DNA from: Paratinospora sagittata
Lineage: Eukaryota; Streptophyta; Magnoliopsida; Ranunculales; Menispermaceae
Assembly: GCA_035771175.1 (NCBI GenBank)
Contig: CM069593.1
Span: 42,283,741 to 42,347,740, forward strand
Length of the DNA stretch: 64,000 nt
Direction of reading: 5' to 3'
How positions within the stretch are numbered: position 1 is the first letter of the stretch; each line of letters opens with the position of its first letter. Positions 42,012 to 53,890 of this stretch are shown one piece after another. The notes below the pieces were generated by a model. The model searched no databases. It had not been told where the DNA came from and worked only from the letters and a program-made list of their open reading frames with translations. Both the position numbers and the translations under genes were made by a program.

Positions 42012-44377
42012 ATTTAACCATTTTCATGCAATTCAAATCCATTAGTTTCAACCTTTAAAGAAGTCGGCTTGGCAACATGCACAAGCTTCCTAAAACATCT
42101 AGGAGGACTTAGCCCGAAAACATCCAAGGCTTTTAGAGTTTCAACACCATTCATTTCCACCTCTAGAGAAGTCAACTTGGTAACATGCACAAGCTTCCTA
42201 GAACATATAGGATGACTTAGCTTGGAACATCCAAAGCTTCTAGAGTTTCAAAACCATTCAAAATCCACCTCTAGAGAAGTTAGTTTGGCAACATGCGCAA
42301 GTTTCCTAGAACATTTAGGAGAACTTAGCCTGGAACATCCAAGGTTTCTAGAGTCTCAACATTCAAATCCACCTCTAGAGAAGTTAGCTTGGCAACATGC
42401 ACAAGCTTCTTAGAACATCTAGGAGAACTTAGCCTGGAACATTCAAGGCTTCTAGAATCTCAATGCATGCCATTTCAAATCATATTAAACACATGCATTT
42501 CCATAATGATATTCACGACTTTCAACATACAAGTATAAATGAATATGATGACACAAGTGATAAACAAAATGAACAACTGCTCACAACCAATGTCACGCAA
42601 GCAAAGCTATCCACACACAGGCCAACATGGATTCCAATGCAAATCAAGATCCTGTAAACCATAGATCCATGCACATACATCAATTATCATGACCATCCAT
42701 ACATAGACACACTAATCATGATCAATTCCCAATTTAACAAGTCTATGTGCATCTAATCCCCATCATGAGCCTCCCTTCTCATGATCATCCTCGACATCCG
42801 TATTAATCCACATACAAGACTGATTCCCAAAACCTAAGACCAATACTTAGTCTAGGTCATTCAATCCCAACACAAGTCCAAACCATTCAAATCATGATCA
42901 AAACCCACTCAAATCCCCAATTTAAATCAATATATGGCATATGCCCCAATTTGGAAAAAATCTCTATAATAGGCATAGAGACAATTTGAACTAAGTCATA
43001 CAATTCTAACATAGGTTCAAACATTTTAAACTCATGGTTCCACTCAATTTAGGTCCAATTAGACAATTCCTAAGCCAATTTAATCAATTGACTTGGTTTA
43101 GGTTAAAAGCCCCAATTTGGGGCAAAATTCTGAAATCAAGCCATAAGCCGATTTTACCCTACAACTAGGGTTTCCAATGGATAAAAAATTGAACACCACC
43201 ATCAATCAACTAGAATCAGCCATTTATTCAATATAGTTGCCATGCAAGTCCAAAGGAAAACCCTAAGTTCATTTTTTAGGGTTTAGGGCCTTTACACATA
43301 ACCCTTCCAATTTCTTGCTAGAAATTGGGGAAAATGTCGTCATTGGGTTCCAAATCACCTGAGGAATCCAAATCCCCAGCTTACAACTCGTCCCTAAGAG
43401 TTTCACACGAAACCCTAACTCCATGCACCACCAAAAACGTGGCGAAAGGCTTAAGAAATGCACATGGAGTGTAGATCTAGGTCAAAGAAGGTTGCTTCTA
43501 TCATAAGCCTGTTCAAAAGAGCAAAAATCAGCCAACCCTAGGTTAGGGAACACCCAAAACCGCAACCCATGGAGAAAAATACACCATTAGAAAGCTTACC
43601 CTCACCTTCAATGGTGATTTCATGAAAAGAAAATTGAGAAAAACACTCACCTTAGGGTGTAGTTCGTGAATATTTTCCTTGAAAACCGTAGTTTTCCTCC
43701 CTTCTTCCTCCTCCAATCTGTCCTTAGCTCATATAGGAAAAGTAGCAACCTTTCGCCCATTTTAAAACATTGAAATGGCCATTTTTCACCCTAAACCGTG
43801 CCTAGAAAACGGATCAGCGCGCTCATCCCGCCTAGGAATGCTTTTGAGCGCGCTACTCCTTCACCAAGAGCACTTAAACTTTGTTTCTTCACTACGGGCT
43901 CAATACACATCAAAATTTTGGGTATGACCAGTCGTTTTCCATGTAAAAATGCATTCCATACTCATTTCTAATATTCCTAGGTCCATTTGACGCACCATTA
44001 ATTAATTATCATATAATCAACACATATACACAACATATTCTAACATAATTGTCATATTTACCATGTGTTGAAGTACAACCTTCCCATATATCAAAATGTG
44101 CATTAAATGAGGATATTTAATGCGGTCTTTTCAACAAGTCACAAGTTAAGATGATGACTTGTTCAACAAATTACTTATTTGAAGGCTCTCCAACAAGCCA
44201 CTCACAATAGTATTAATACGGCAAATGATATTAATAAAAATAATAACACCACCAATAATACTTTTTTTATAAGATATAATCACACATCAAACATCAAACA
44301 CACAACCAAACACATAGAGTTTGGACAAAAATGCAAATGGGTTATAGGCTAGATGAAATCATTTCTAGGGCGCTACA
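42012..44377 (-). repeat. further LTR copy (minus), partly tandem-repeated
   Basis: The right end at 44377 again reads (minus) TGTAGCGCCCTAGAAATG, and the outer 200 bp match the outer end of the LTR at 34102. The left end abuts the neighbouring LTR at 42011. It may be a separate truncated element or part of a tandem LTR arrangement. No coding motif was found. Confidence 0.5.
42055..42465. repeat. four tandem repeats of about 107 bp
   Basis: Units start near 42059, 42166, 42273 and 42378 with 'agaagt..g.ttggcaacatgc'. Each includes 'acaagcttcctagaacat' and 'ggagaacttagcctggaaca' variants. Divergence between units is roughly 10 percent. Confidence 0.85.
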
Positions 44378-45084
44378 AATAGTCTATATAATCGAGGCGA
44401 GGAGTCTGCCAGAGTGGGATTTTCCAACCAATTGTCTTCCTAAAAGCGAAATGAGCCGCCTTTTCCTGTTTTGAGGCCCGCAAGCCAGATAAATTCTGGT
44501 GCAAGTGAAGATATAAACTTCCATGGGCTTCTAAATATTGACCTTCTTATCCTTCCCGAACTTCCCAGGTGCTCCTGCGGATAAATTGTGCCATACTTGG
44601 GGGTTTTTGCTGATGTATAGTTGATTAGAAATTTTTTTGCTGAAATAAGGAGACAAAACTTTTATTTGCCATTTTACAGTAGTTTTGCCACGTTGGCTGC
44701 CAATTGGATGCCAACGTGGCGAAACACTTTTTTTTTCTTTCCAAATAAGACATGAAAACTCCTTTTCAAAGGTGTTTTTAAGGTACTTTCAAATGACGTT
44801 TTTCATTAGATAATGAAAACTCCTTACCATTGGGAGTTTTTAATTGAAAACTCCTTACAATTTGGAGTTTTTATTACAATCCCATTAAATAGACATTGTC
44901 ATTTGGGATTCTCTCCTATTATTGGAACCTCCTGCTATATTTTTCACATGCAATATTGAATATGACCTATATAATTTCATATACATACTACATAAATAAC
45001 TTGTAAAATTTCAAAATGCACTTGATAAAAATAAAATATATGAAATAAAAGATTAATATAATTATCAAGAGAGGCAAATGTTGA
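44378..45084. other. unassigned segment between LTR remnants
   Basis: No recognised coding motif. It contains short inverted repeats of AAAACTCC / GGAGTTTT at 44755-44875. Confidence 0.4.
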
Positions 45085-46485
45085 CTTATAAGTATACCGA
45101 GGGGTATAATACGTATATAAGTACGTGGAAGTAATATGGATGCATGTGTATGTGTTTGTGTGTTTATAAAGTATAATTAAATTATTAAAATCTAAATACT
45201 AAGTGTTAAGTTGGATATGTATGTATATATATATATATATTACATTTTTAAAGTGGGGTGTTGCTTTATTAAGTTGCATAAGGAGCTTGGGATTATTGTT
45301 TTTATATGCTTATCTTATCCTCTCATTTCTAATCTATCTCTCTCTCCAACATTTAAAACAAAAAAAGGAAGAACAACAAAGAAGAAAAAGAAGAGGAAAC
45401 GCGAGATTTGCCCTAAATCGAGACTCACGATAAGTGATTTTCACTTTATTTCTTCGTGAAATTGATATTTAAGCTAGATGTAACGATTCTCTCGGAGTAA
45501 TTTTTGCTATGGGAGCCATTTTACGGTGTTTTCGAAATTTGGAGTTTTTACCCAACGTGAATAAAAATTTGCTCGAACGGTTGAAAAACACTTCATAAAT
45601 TGTAGAAGCCCCGAATATGTGGTTAGATTTCATTTATTTGTTCATTTAAAATTTGTATAGTTGTTGAAAGTTAGATTTGATATTGGATACCTTTTGAACT
45701 CTATTAAAGCCTGGTGAAACTCTGATTTGAGACTGTAGAAAGATAGATCTATCAATTCCGGACATTTTGATGTTAAGATCATGATGTTTGGATATGATTT
45801 GATATTTTTAGTAACTAAATATAAGGTTTTAGTGAGTAAAATTGACTTTAGATACCTCCTCGAACATGTAAAACCTCAGTAAAATACCTGTTGAAGGTGG
45901 TAGAATGATAGTATGATTGATTTTACGCGTGTCATTGTAGATAGAATAATTTTAGGAATGTTATATATTTTTAATAAAATTGATATATGTTTTCAGTAGA
46001 AAAATAAAATTGAGAACTAGTGAAAATATAATTTGGAAATCATGTGGAATAATTTTAGGAATGTTCTATATTTCTTGTGAAAATATCTAGATTGATCGTA
46101 GAAATGGTAGAGTAGCGTTTTCAACTACTTATGAGTCTTAAATTCAGTTGGAATTTAAATTCATGGAATGTGTACAATATTTTTCAGGTTTAAAATAAGA
46201 ATTAGTGGTAAATGAGCAAGAATTGGATCAAATGGAATGTATTTGAATGAATAATACAATTAATAGTTAAGTGAAATAGATTCGAGTTATACATGAATTG
46301 CAAATGTTTATTGGTGATTTGAAGTGAGTTGGAAAATAAAATATGTAAATGAAAACCGAGTATTTACACGTGAAATAAATATGAATAAATGAAATTGAAT
46401 TATAGAATGATTATAACATATTGAGTTAATTGGATTTCAATCGGAACTGGACTCGAAAGCGGCGGTGATTGTATTTAAGTTGGAA
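45085..46485 (+). repeat. truncated LTR of the solo-LTR family
   Basis: Sequence blocks match the solo LTR: the A/G-rich region with 'cgcgagatttgccc' (45400-45415), 'cacgataagtgattttcact' (45426-45445), and 'ggactcgaaagcggcggtgat' (46450-46470). The right part of the LTR is missing. It joins integrase sequence at about 46485. Confidence 0.7.
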
Positions 46486-47578
46486 AGTCTTGTTGTGGGA
46501 TTACCCAACACCCCGAGGAGACATAATGTTGTTTGGGTTATTATTGATCGCTTGACCAAGTCCGCTCACTTTCTACCGGTGAACACTAGGGATTCTATGG
46601 ACAAGCTGAGCAAACTCTATATGCGGGAGATAGTCAGATTATATGGAGTGCCAATTTCGATTGTGTCAGATAGGGATCCGAGGTTTACATCGGTATTCTG
46701 GCAGGGGTTGCAAAGGCAGCTCGGCACTAGACTAGATCTCAGTACCGCTTTTCACCCCCAAACGGATGGCCAGTCTGAGAGGTTGATATCGATTTTAGAG
46801 GATATGCTTCGAGCTTGTGTCCTTGAGTCCAGTGGTAACTGGGAGGAGTACATACATCTGTGTGAGTTCGCGTACAACAACAGCTATCAGTCCAGTATTG
46901 GCATGGCTCCTTTTGAGGCATTGTATGGTTGACCCTGTAGATCTCTGATCTGTTGGACGAAGGTAGGGGATGTTGCGGTGATGGGACCAGAGTTTGTACA
47001 AGAACACACAGAGAAGATTAAGAGGATCAAGCATAATATGAAGGTAGCCCAAGATAGGCAGAAGAGTTACACTAATGCCAAGCGGAAGACCGTAGGGTTC
47101 GAGGTGGGTGACCAAGTTTTATTGAAGGTCTCACCTCAGAAGGGCCAAACTAGATTTGGGATAAAAGGCAAGCTCGCCCGAGATTTATTGGGCCATTCGA
47201 GGTATTAGAACGAATTGGCCCCGTCGCTTACCGATTAGCCTTGCCACCTCAGTTAGCAGCAGTCCACAATGTCTTTCATGTGTCAATGCTGAGAGTGTAC
47301 AAGGGTGATTTTGATCACGTCTTGGACTGGAGGAACATTGAACTGAGGCAGGATTGGACTTATGATGAGGAACCTATTCAGATACTTGACCGGAAGGTCC
47401 AGAGGTTACGTAACCGCGAGATTCCGATGGTTAAGGTGAGATGGCAGTTCCATGGCGAGGAGCATGTTACTTGGGAGCGTGAGGACTACATGATGGAGCA
47501 CTTTGCCAAGTTCATGGGCTTAGGTAATTTCTTTACCTTAAACCTTCGAGAACGAAGTTCATTCTAAGGTGGGTGTGA
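46486..47578 (+). pseudogene. integrase of a third chromovirus, plus strand
   Basis: Starts inside the core ('VVGLPNTPRRHN'). The second Asp ('VSDRDPRF') and the Glu ('TDGQSERL') of the DDE triad are readable. A stop replaces the Arg of 'YGRPCR' (46932). A frame change at about 47180-47240 splits the C-terminal domain, which continues '[10 protein letters not shown]', '[14 protein letters not shown]', '[16 protein letters not shown]'. The end is followed directly by an LTR. Zinc-binding domain, reverse transcriptase and gag are absent. Confidence 0.85.
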
Positions 47579-48009
47579 TGTGACGCCCCGAAAATTATTT
47601 CATCTAGCCCATAACCCAATTGCACTTTGCCCAAACTCTATGTGTTGCCTTGATATGGTTGGTGTTTGTTTGATGATTGTTTAATGTTTGTATAGTTGAT
47701 GCTTGATAATGTATATAAATATGTGTATTATAAATTGTATATGGGTCATGTTAAATTAAAGTATAATGCATATGTTATTATTTATGCATGGGTCCATTAA
47801 ACCATGAATTGATATGGGTTAGGATTGATTGAATAAAAGGATAAATGAGAATGAAAATTTGGTGTATTAAATGGATTGGACATTTAAAATACATGGAAGC
47901 ATAAGATTGGTTAAAGTACAAGTGGTTGGTATGGGTAGTATGAGACCAACACATGTGAAGGTTGGTGCATGAAAGTGGACAAGTGTCCCATGCCCACATC
48001 TCTTCTCCA

Positions 48010-48110
48010 AGGAAGTGCTAGAAAGTGAGGTGAGTGGAGGGAATCAAGGAAGTGCTAGAATGAGTGGAGGGAATCAAGGAAGTGCTAGAAAGTGAGGTGA
48101 GTGGAGAGAA
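48010..48110. repeat. tandem duplication of a short LTR segment
   Basis: The phrase 'caaggaagtgctagaa' occurs three times at about 40-50 bp spacing, followed by 'gtgagtgga' variants. Confidence 0.85.
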
Positions 48111-48257
48111 AGGAAAAAAATAAAAGAAAAGAAGAGAAAGAAAGAAGGAGTTGCTTGAGGAAAATCTCTGCAACATTTTCATCAAAGAGCTGAATCTTCG
48201 GGATATATGGTCAGATTGAGATCAAATTTTGTCAGAAAGTTCGTAGCTTATGGTTCT

Positions 48258-48640
48258 GCATTCTGAACGGTGGAGATCTTGATTAGAGGTTTCGTCTAAG
48301 AGATATAACCTCTCAAACAAAGCTGGTCGGAAAGTCTGGATTTCTCGTGCCGTTTCGCTCAAACTTCTAAATCTCATCAATCTACTGTTGGATGGATATC
48401 AAATTGGGGTATGTAGTTTACAACTGATAGTTTTGCATTCTGAACGGTGGAGATCTTGATTGGAGGTTTCGTCTAAGAGATCTAACCTCTCAAACAAAGC
48501 TGGTCGGAAAGTCTAAATTTCTCCCGCCGTTTCGCTTAAACTTATATATCTCCTTAATCTACCGTTGGATGGATATCAAATTTTGGTATGTAGTTTAAAA
48601 CTGATATTTATGCATTCTGAACGGTGGAGATGTTTCTGGA
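48258..48640. repeat. tandem duplication of about 177 bp in the LTR
   Basis: 'gcattctgaacggtggagat' begins at 48258, 48434 and 48612. The first two units are complete and closely similar, and the third is truncated. Confidence 0.9.
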
Positions 48641-49700
48641 TTAACTATGTTGTGTGATATAGTCGTCTGAGTTCGAGTATTTGCAGCAGGAAAGGAGAAA
48701 ATGTGTGATTAGAGACTTGTTCATCAAAGGTACTTATCTTTTCGGTCCACCGTAGGATTAGGCTGATATTTGGACAGAAGGTTTGTTTCTTCACATACTT
48801 CAATCTGAATGGTTGATTTTATGATTACATGTTTCTGTTGGTAGATTGATACATCTGAACAGAATATTAAATGAAGAATTGGTAGGGTTGCTTGTATTAG
48901 ACCTAAATTTAGAATATGAACTTAGACCTTTCCAAATAGCTTGCATATCAACTATGTTGACCTAGTTGTCATTGTTGATGAACCCATGATGCAAAATCAG
49001 TGATATACATGGCTGAACATGGTGACCTAGTGTAAATCGACAATATGGCCTAAGTATGGAAAATTTCATATTTTAGGGCTTTTGATGCTTTTGGCCTAGA
49101 ATCATTGAATTGATGCAACTTATGTTTAATTAAGCATGATTAGGGTTGATTATGCTACTGATTTGGTGGTTGTGACCATATCATGGGTTAGGCCTACTTG
49201 TGATCAAGTGACCCAATTTGGGCATGTTTATGCCTAAGGAATTGAAAATCAGTATTTTTGATTAATAGAATGGTTTATGAATGAAAACTATGCATTAGAG
49301 GCCTAAGTCATGTGATTTGAGTTGAATGATGGGATTTAGGCCTATTGTCTATATGTGGGCTGATTTAGGGTTGATGTGTAATGTCTATGTGATTGAGCAT
49401 AGAAATTGATGTATGGTAGGATATTGATGAATGTTTCAGGATCTTGATTGGGTTGATTCGGTTTGGTGGTCGTGTGTGGTTAAATACTCTCGCGAGGCTT
49501 GGTTGTGAGTAGACTTCATTTATGATTATATCTTTTATGTCATCATATCACTTATATATATTGTATGTTGAAAGCATGAATGTGTTCTAATGTTTTGAAT
49601 GATGCATTGATTTGAGAAAACCTTATGACTTTGGTTGGGCCCATCTATCTGGCTAATAGGGGGACTTAACCTTGTCATAGGAGGGTTTTAAAAAGGAAAT

Positions 49701-49803
49701 GATTGGGGTCAACGGTACGGTGAAATAGACGTGCACTAGTAACCCCAAATAAACATGATTGGGGTCAACGGTACGGTGAAATGGACGTGCACTAGTAACC
49801 CCA
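49701..49803. repeat. two 56-bp repeats with inverted ends
   Basis: Units start at 49701 and 49757. Each begins TTGGGGT and ends ACCCCAA, so each can form a short stem. Confidence 0.9.
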
Positions 49804-50524
49804 ATGCATATGGAATGTGGATCCAAATTGATAAGCTTTTACTTGCATCGAACTTATTATAAATGTTTGATATCTATATGTTATGAGCTTTTAATCATGC
49901 TACACATTGACATGCATACATGATATTTATTGATGAGTATTAATAACATATTTGAATTCTATTCACTAGGCACCGTTGGCTCACCCTCATTTTTCTCTTT
50001 CAGGTCCTTCTGTCCTAAATAAGGGCAAAGGAGTAGTCATATCTTGAGGGTCTTGCCTGCGAGAGAATCCAAGGCCTCGATGTGAGTTGAGAGGCATTTT
50101 GATTTAACTGTATTTTAAATTAAGAAGTATTATATTTTGGATTATGTAATTATAACACTTACCACATTGTAGTATGGGTGAGTTGGGACTTGTTAGATAG
50201 ACCATGTGGGCATATGACGATTTTATTTGTACCCACAATTTTGGACTTTATGTGTATGTCAATTTTAATGGACTGTAGGGATTATGATTTTATTTATGGT
50301 TCATTTTTATGGACTATCTCTTGTCTTGGATGATTAATACGGTTGGTAGTTTTGTTTAGTACCTTTTGATATTATGTCGTTGTTTGAGATAAGGCTCGTA
50401 GGGTCTCAACCACCTCACGGGAGTTGAGGAGTGGTCAGAGATGTCTACACCGGACGTCTCGCCCCGGCATTCCGCACGCCATTCCATGTGGGGTTGGTGG
50501 TCCGGGGTGCGGGGTCGCCACACA

Positions 50525-51045
50525 GGCAACCAGACTTATCAAAAAAATAGACACCCCCCGATGATTTGTAAGATGTACGCTCTCGCATAATGCTGCACCT
50601 GTATCTCAGTACTGTCATTATTGAGCTCGATAATATATGTTGTCAAGCAGTTTAAATATAATTTATTTCCACACATATCCTCTGGTCTCAATCTTACTCC
50701 AATCAACTCTTCACACAATGTAAGCCAATTTGAAGGAACGGAAGGTTCAGTAATTGGCGCACCATCTACTGGTAAGCCTAACTGTATGGCGACATCTTGT
50801 AATGTGATAGTACACTCTCCACAAGGCATGTGAAATGTATGTGTCTTCGGTCGCCATCACTCAACAAAAGCTGAAATAAGATGTCAATCTAAACTAATAA
50901 AGCCAATTCATAACACACCATAAAATCCATCTTTCCGTAAATAAGGAATAATATGACTATGAAGGGGAATAGTCCTATGTAGAACAACATCTCGTCGCCT
51001 AGCATGAATATGACAATCAACCTGTATGCAAAATAAAAAAAATAG
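50525..51045 (-). pseudogene. plant mobile domain (PMD) piece, MULE-linked
   Basis: Minus-strand translation shows 'LHRTIPLHSHIIPYLRKDGF', then after a stop the region 'MPCGECTITLQDVAIQLGLP' and 'YARAYILQIIGGCLFF', the recognisable signature of the plant mobile domain found in MAIN-like proteins and fused to or carried by Mutator-like elements. An acceptor-like tract (tttgcatacag, minus) precedes it. It ends with a frame slip and is cut by the LTR at 50522. The domain's C-terminal half is not in the window. Confidence 0.8.
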
Positions 51046-51238
51046 AACAAAAAAATATGTAAAACATGTCAGATGATGTAAGCAAGACGCAAACATGCAT
51101 AATCTCAAATATAAACAAGAATAACAAGATCCATAGTCAAGATGCAAAACATATTACAAATATAACTTCCAGTGTGGAAAAATAACATTTAATCCACTTG
51201 TTCGATATTAAATTTTCATAATATGTAAACAAAGTACA

Positions 51239-53890
51239 TCATGGATTTGATGGTTGTCCGCTACTCTTATTTGGACATTTCTTTCGATTATGTCTTTTTT
51301 CCTTATAAATCCCACAATGTATCTTCCTACTAGGTTCGCGCCAATCCATTTCATTTTGTATATGTGATGACCTTGGTCTCTTCTTCCTATGAATCATTGT
51401 GTGATCAGGTCGAATGTCAACGACATTTTCAGTTGGCCAATACTTCTCATGTGGGATAGCTCTAAAATGTGGTGTGTAGCATTTGACGTATTCATCAACT
51501 CTATAATAATGTTCCACATACCGCAAGTAGTTAATTCTCAATTGTTTACAAACAGCTATAACATGTGAGCAAGGAATGTCAAATGACCGCCATTTGTTAC
51601 AGCTGCAACTTTGTTCCTCTAGATTTACAACTTGTTTATGACAACCCTTATCCATATGAGATCTGTGTCTACCAGTCAAAACCTCAAACTCACCACATAC
51701 TCTATCAATTATGGTCACCGTATGTTTTTTTGTACGCTTCTCATACTTTCTGATGATTTCCATCGCATATGGTGTAAATACATTCTCTGTAGCCAACAAT
51801 GCCCCAATATTCGCTCTTTATGTGTCAAAGTACATGACACATCTATAATAAATCAATTGTACCAACGCCGTCACCGATAGCATGCGAGCACCTTTAAGGA
51901 CACAATTAATAAACTCTAAAAATCAAAGCGAAATAAAGAATAAAAAATAAAACTAATTTTATTGTCAAAATAATAAATTTGATTTTTCAAAAACAAATAT
52001 TACTAACCTACTAAGTTCGAAGTCATCCAACCATAACGATGACCACCATCATATGCTTGTGTCCATTATTCTTTTGCCAGTCGACTAAAGAATTGCATGC
52101 ATTGAGGGTTAATTCTTTCCATATCTTGCGTGATTGTTGTGTACTTGCGAGGTTGGTGTTGGCGCCCTGCTCAATCTACCAATTGCTTCAGGGTGAAATT
52201 TTTGTACTTCTCATTAAAATTGCTAGCCACATGCCTCATGCAAAATCGATGGTGTCTATATGGCTCACACCACTTAAGTGAACTTTTAGATATTGCTTTT
52301 ATAATACGAGCATGACGATCAGATATTAGGCAAATACCCAACCGATTAGTTACGTGATTTCTCATGCATTGCAAAAACCATCTCCAACTGTCCGCAGATT
52401 CTTCTTCAACAATTGCAAAACATAATGAAAATACATAACCATCTGAATAAACAGAGGTTGCAACAAGAAGTTTACTTTTATATATGTCATACAAAAAAGT
52501 CTCATTGATTTGTATAATGGGCCTACAATGTTTAAAACCTTCAATACATGCACCAAAGGCCTAAAATACACGTTGAAATACCTTGTATGGTGGAGCAATT
52601 ACGTTAGGTGGAAACTTTGTGTGACACCATTCAACCTTTGTTCCTGGATTCCTCATTTTCATCAAAGCAAACCACCTTGGCAGCATTTGATAAGATTTAT
52701 CTCATTCACCAAATACGTTTGCTATTGCTTTTCTATTATTGAACCACATTTTCTTGTATCTGACGGTATATCCGAAATCATCTTTTACCATTTGAGAAAG
52801 TGTTGCTACATAAGTTAATGGATCTACATGAACCACATTTTGTACATGTCGGGCAATCAGTGATGAGTCCAATTGTCCATGGTCCCGTGACAATCTTAGG
52901 TACACACAACTATGAGGCTCACCATATTGTGTTATCTCGAAAAGTCGATGTGATTTGTTCTTGCAAGCGCGAAATCTTCACTTACTGCCTTCACCAAACA
53001 TCTTGCACCTAACTGCCCAAAGTTCTGGCTCTGATTCAACAACAATAATCTGGTAATGCTTATTTATGCAATAAAGCTTCACAACATACTGCAAATCCTT
53101 CTTACTCTCGAATCACAATCCTCGTTTAAGTTCCACCAACGCATTTTGTAAATTTGGATTTGGTTCCAAATGTTCAGCAGGTGTAGAGTTAATATTTTCC
53201 CAATCCATCTCAACAAACATGGGTGCGGGCTCCATGAGATCTTCATCACTTGTCTCCTCTTCATTTTCAAATGATGTTTTTTCCTCTTCGAACTGCATTT
53301 CATCATGAATCATTTCTTTGGCTTTTGTCCGATAGTATCGCGTCCCAAGTCCTTCGGCAACATATTCGACAATTCTAACCCTAGGCAATTCAACACTAAC
53401 ATTTTGTGAATCTTCACGGTAAAAAATTGGATCACTTGGGCCTACATCTTCTTCGCGGTCATTATGTTGCTCCACTTGAGGAGATGGGGCACTTGTACAT
53501 ATATCATCACCTTGAAAAGTAGGAGAACTCTGTGCGACATGCATAGAAGTTGAAGCTACACATAATTCAATAGAGTTTGGTGGTGGCATCTGAGACAAGA
53601 CAATCTACATAAACTCAACATTATTCTCATCTTCAAGTGGCATGGGTATGAAGTATAACATTCTATTAGGTGCCATAGTTGGATATTTATATACCATTGT
53701 AACCTTTGAAGTCCTATAGTCAATGAAGAGGGCATCATATATGGCCGTTCCAACTGATCTTTTTTTATTCCAAAATTCAACATAATACCCCTCACAAAAG
53801 GACTATTAAATAATACTCCATGTGGCCCATAAGAAACTTCACCATTGACATGTAAAATAACATATACAATTCTATCTCTCATAATTCTTA
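51239..53890 (-). pseudogene. Mutator-like (MURA) transposase
   Basis: In order on the minus strand: the N-terminal domain ('VNGEVSYGPHGVLFN', 53882 on), an acidic Ser/Glu-rich linker (53598-53113), 'HGQLDSSLIARHVQN' before the MULE domain (52905-52702), the MULE catalytic region ('KLLVATSVYSDGYVFSL', 'SADSWRWFL', 'LISDRHA', 'HHRFCMRHVASNF', 52494-52171), an intron of about 95 bp (near 51915-52010), then 'GARMLSVTALV', a SWIM zinc finger ('CSCNKWRSFDIPCSHVIAVC', about 51610-51550) and a C-terminal CX2C..H..C-type knuckle with a mutated Cys. Several stops and frame changes make it inactive. Terminal inverted repeats were not found. Confidence 0.85.

Larger units (their letters stand above)
47579..50522 (+). 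repeat. 3' LTR (about 2.94 kb) of the third chromovirus
   Basis: Starts TGTGACGCCCCG immediately after the pol end and ends GGGGTCGCCACA. The first 70 bp are homologous to the outer ends at 34102, 42011 and 44377. It contains internal duplications (48010-48110, 48258-48630, 49701-49803). The exact right end is ambiguous by 2 bases because of a CACACA run. It abuts the MULE-linked plant mobile domain gene, into which the element apparently inserted. Confidence 0.75.
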
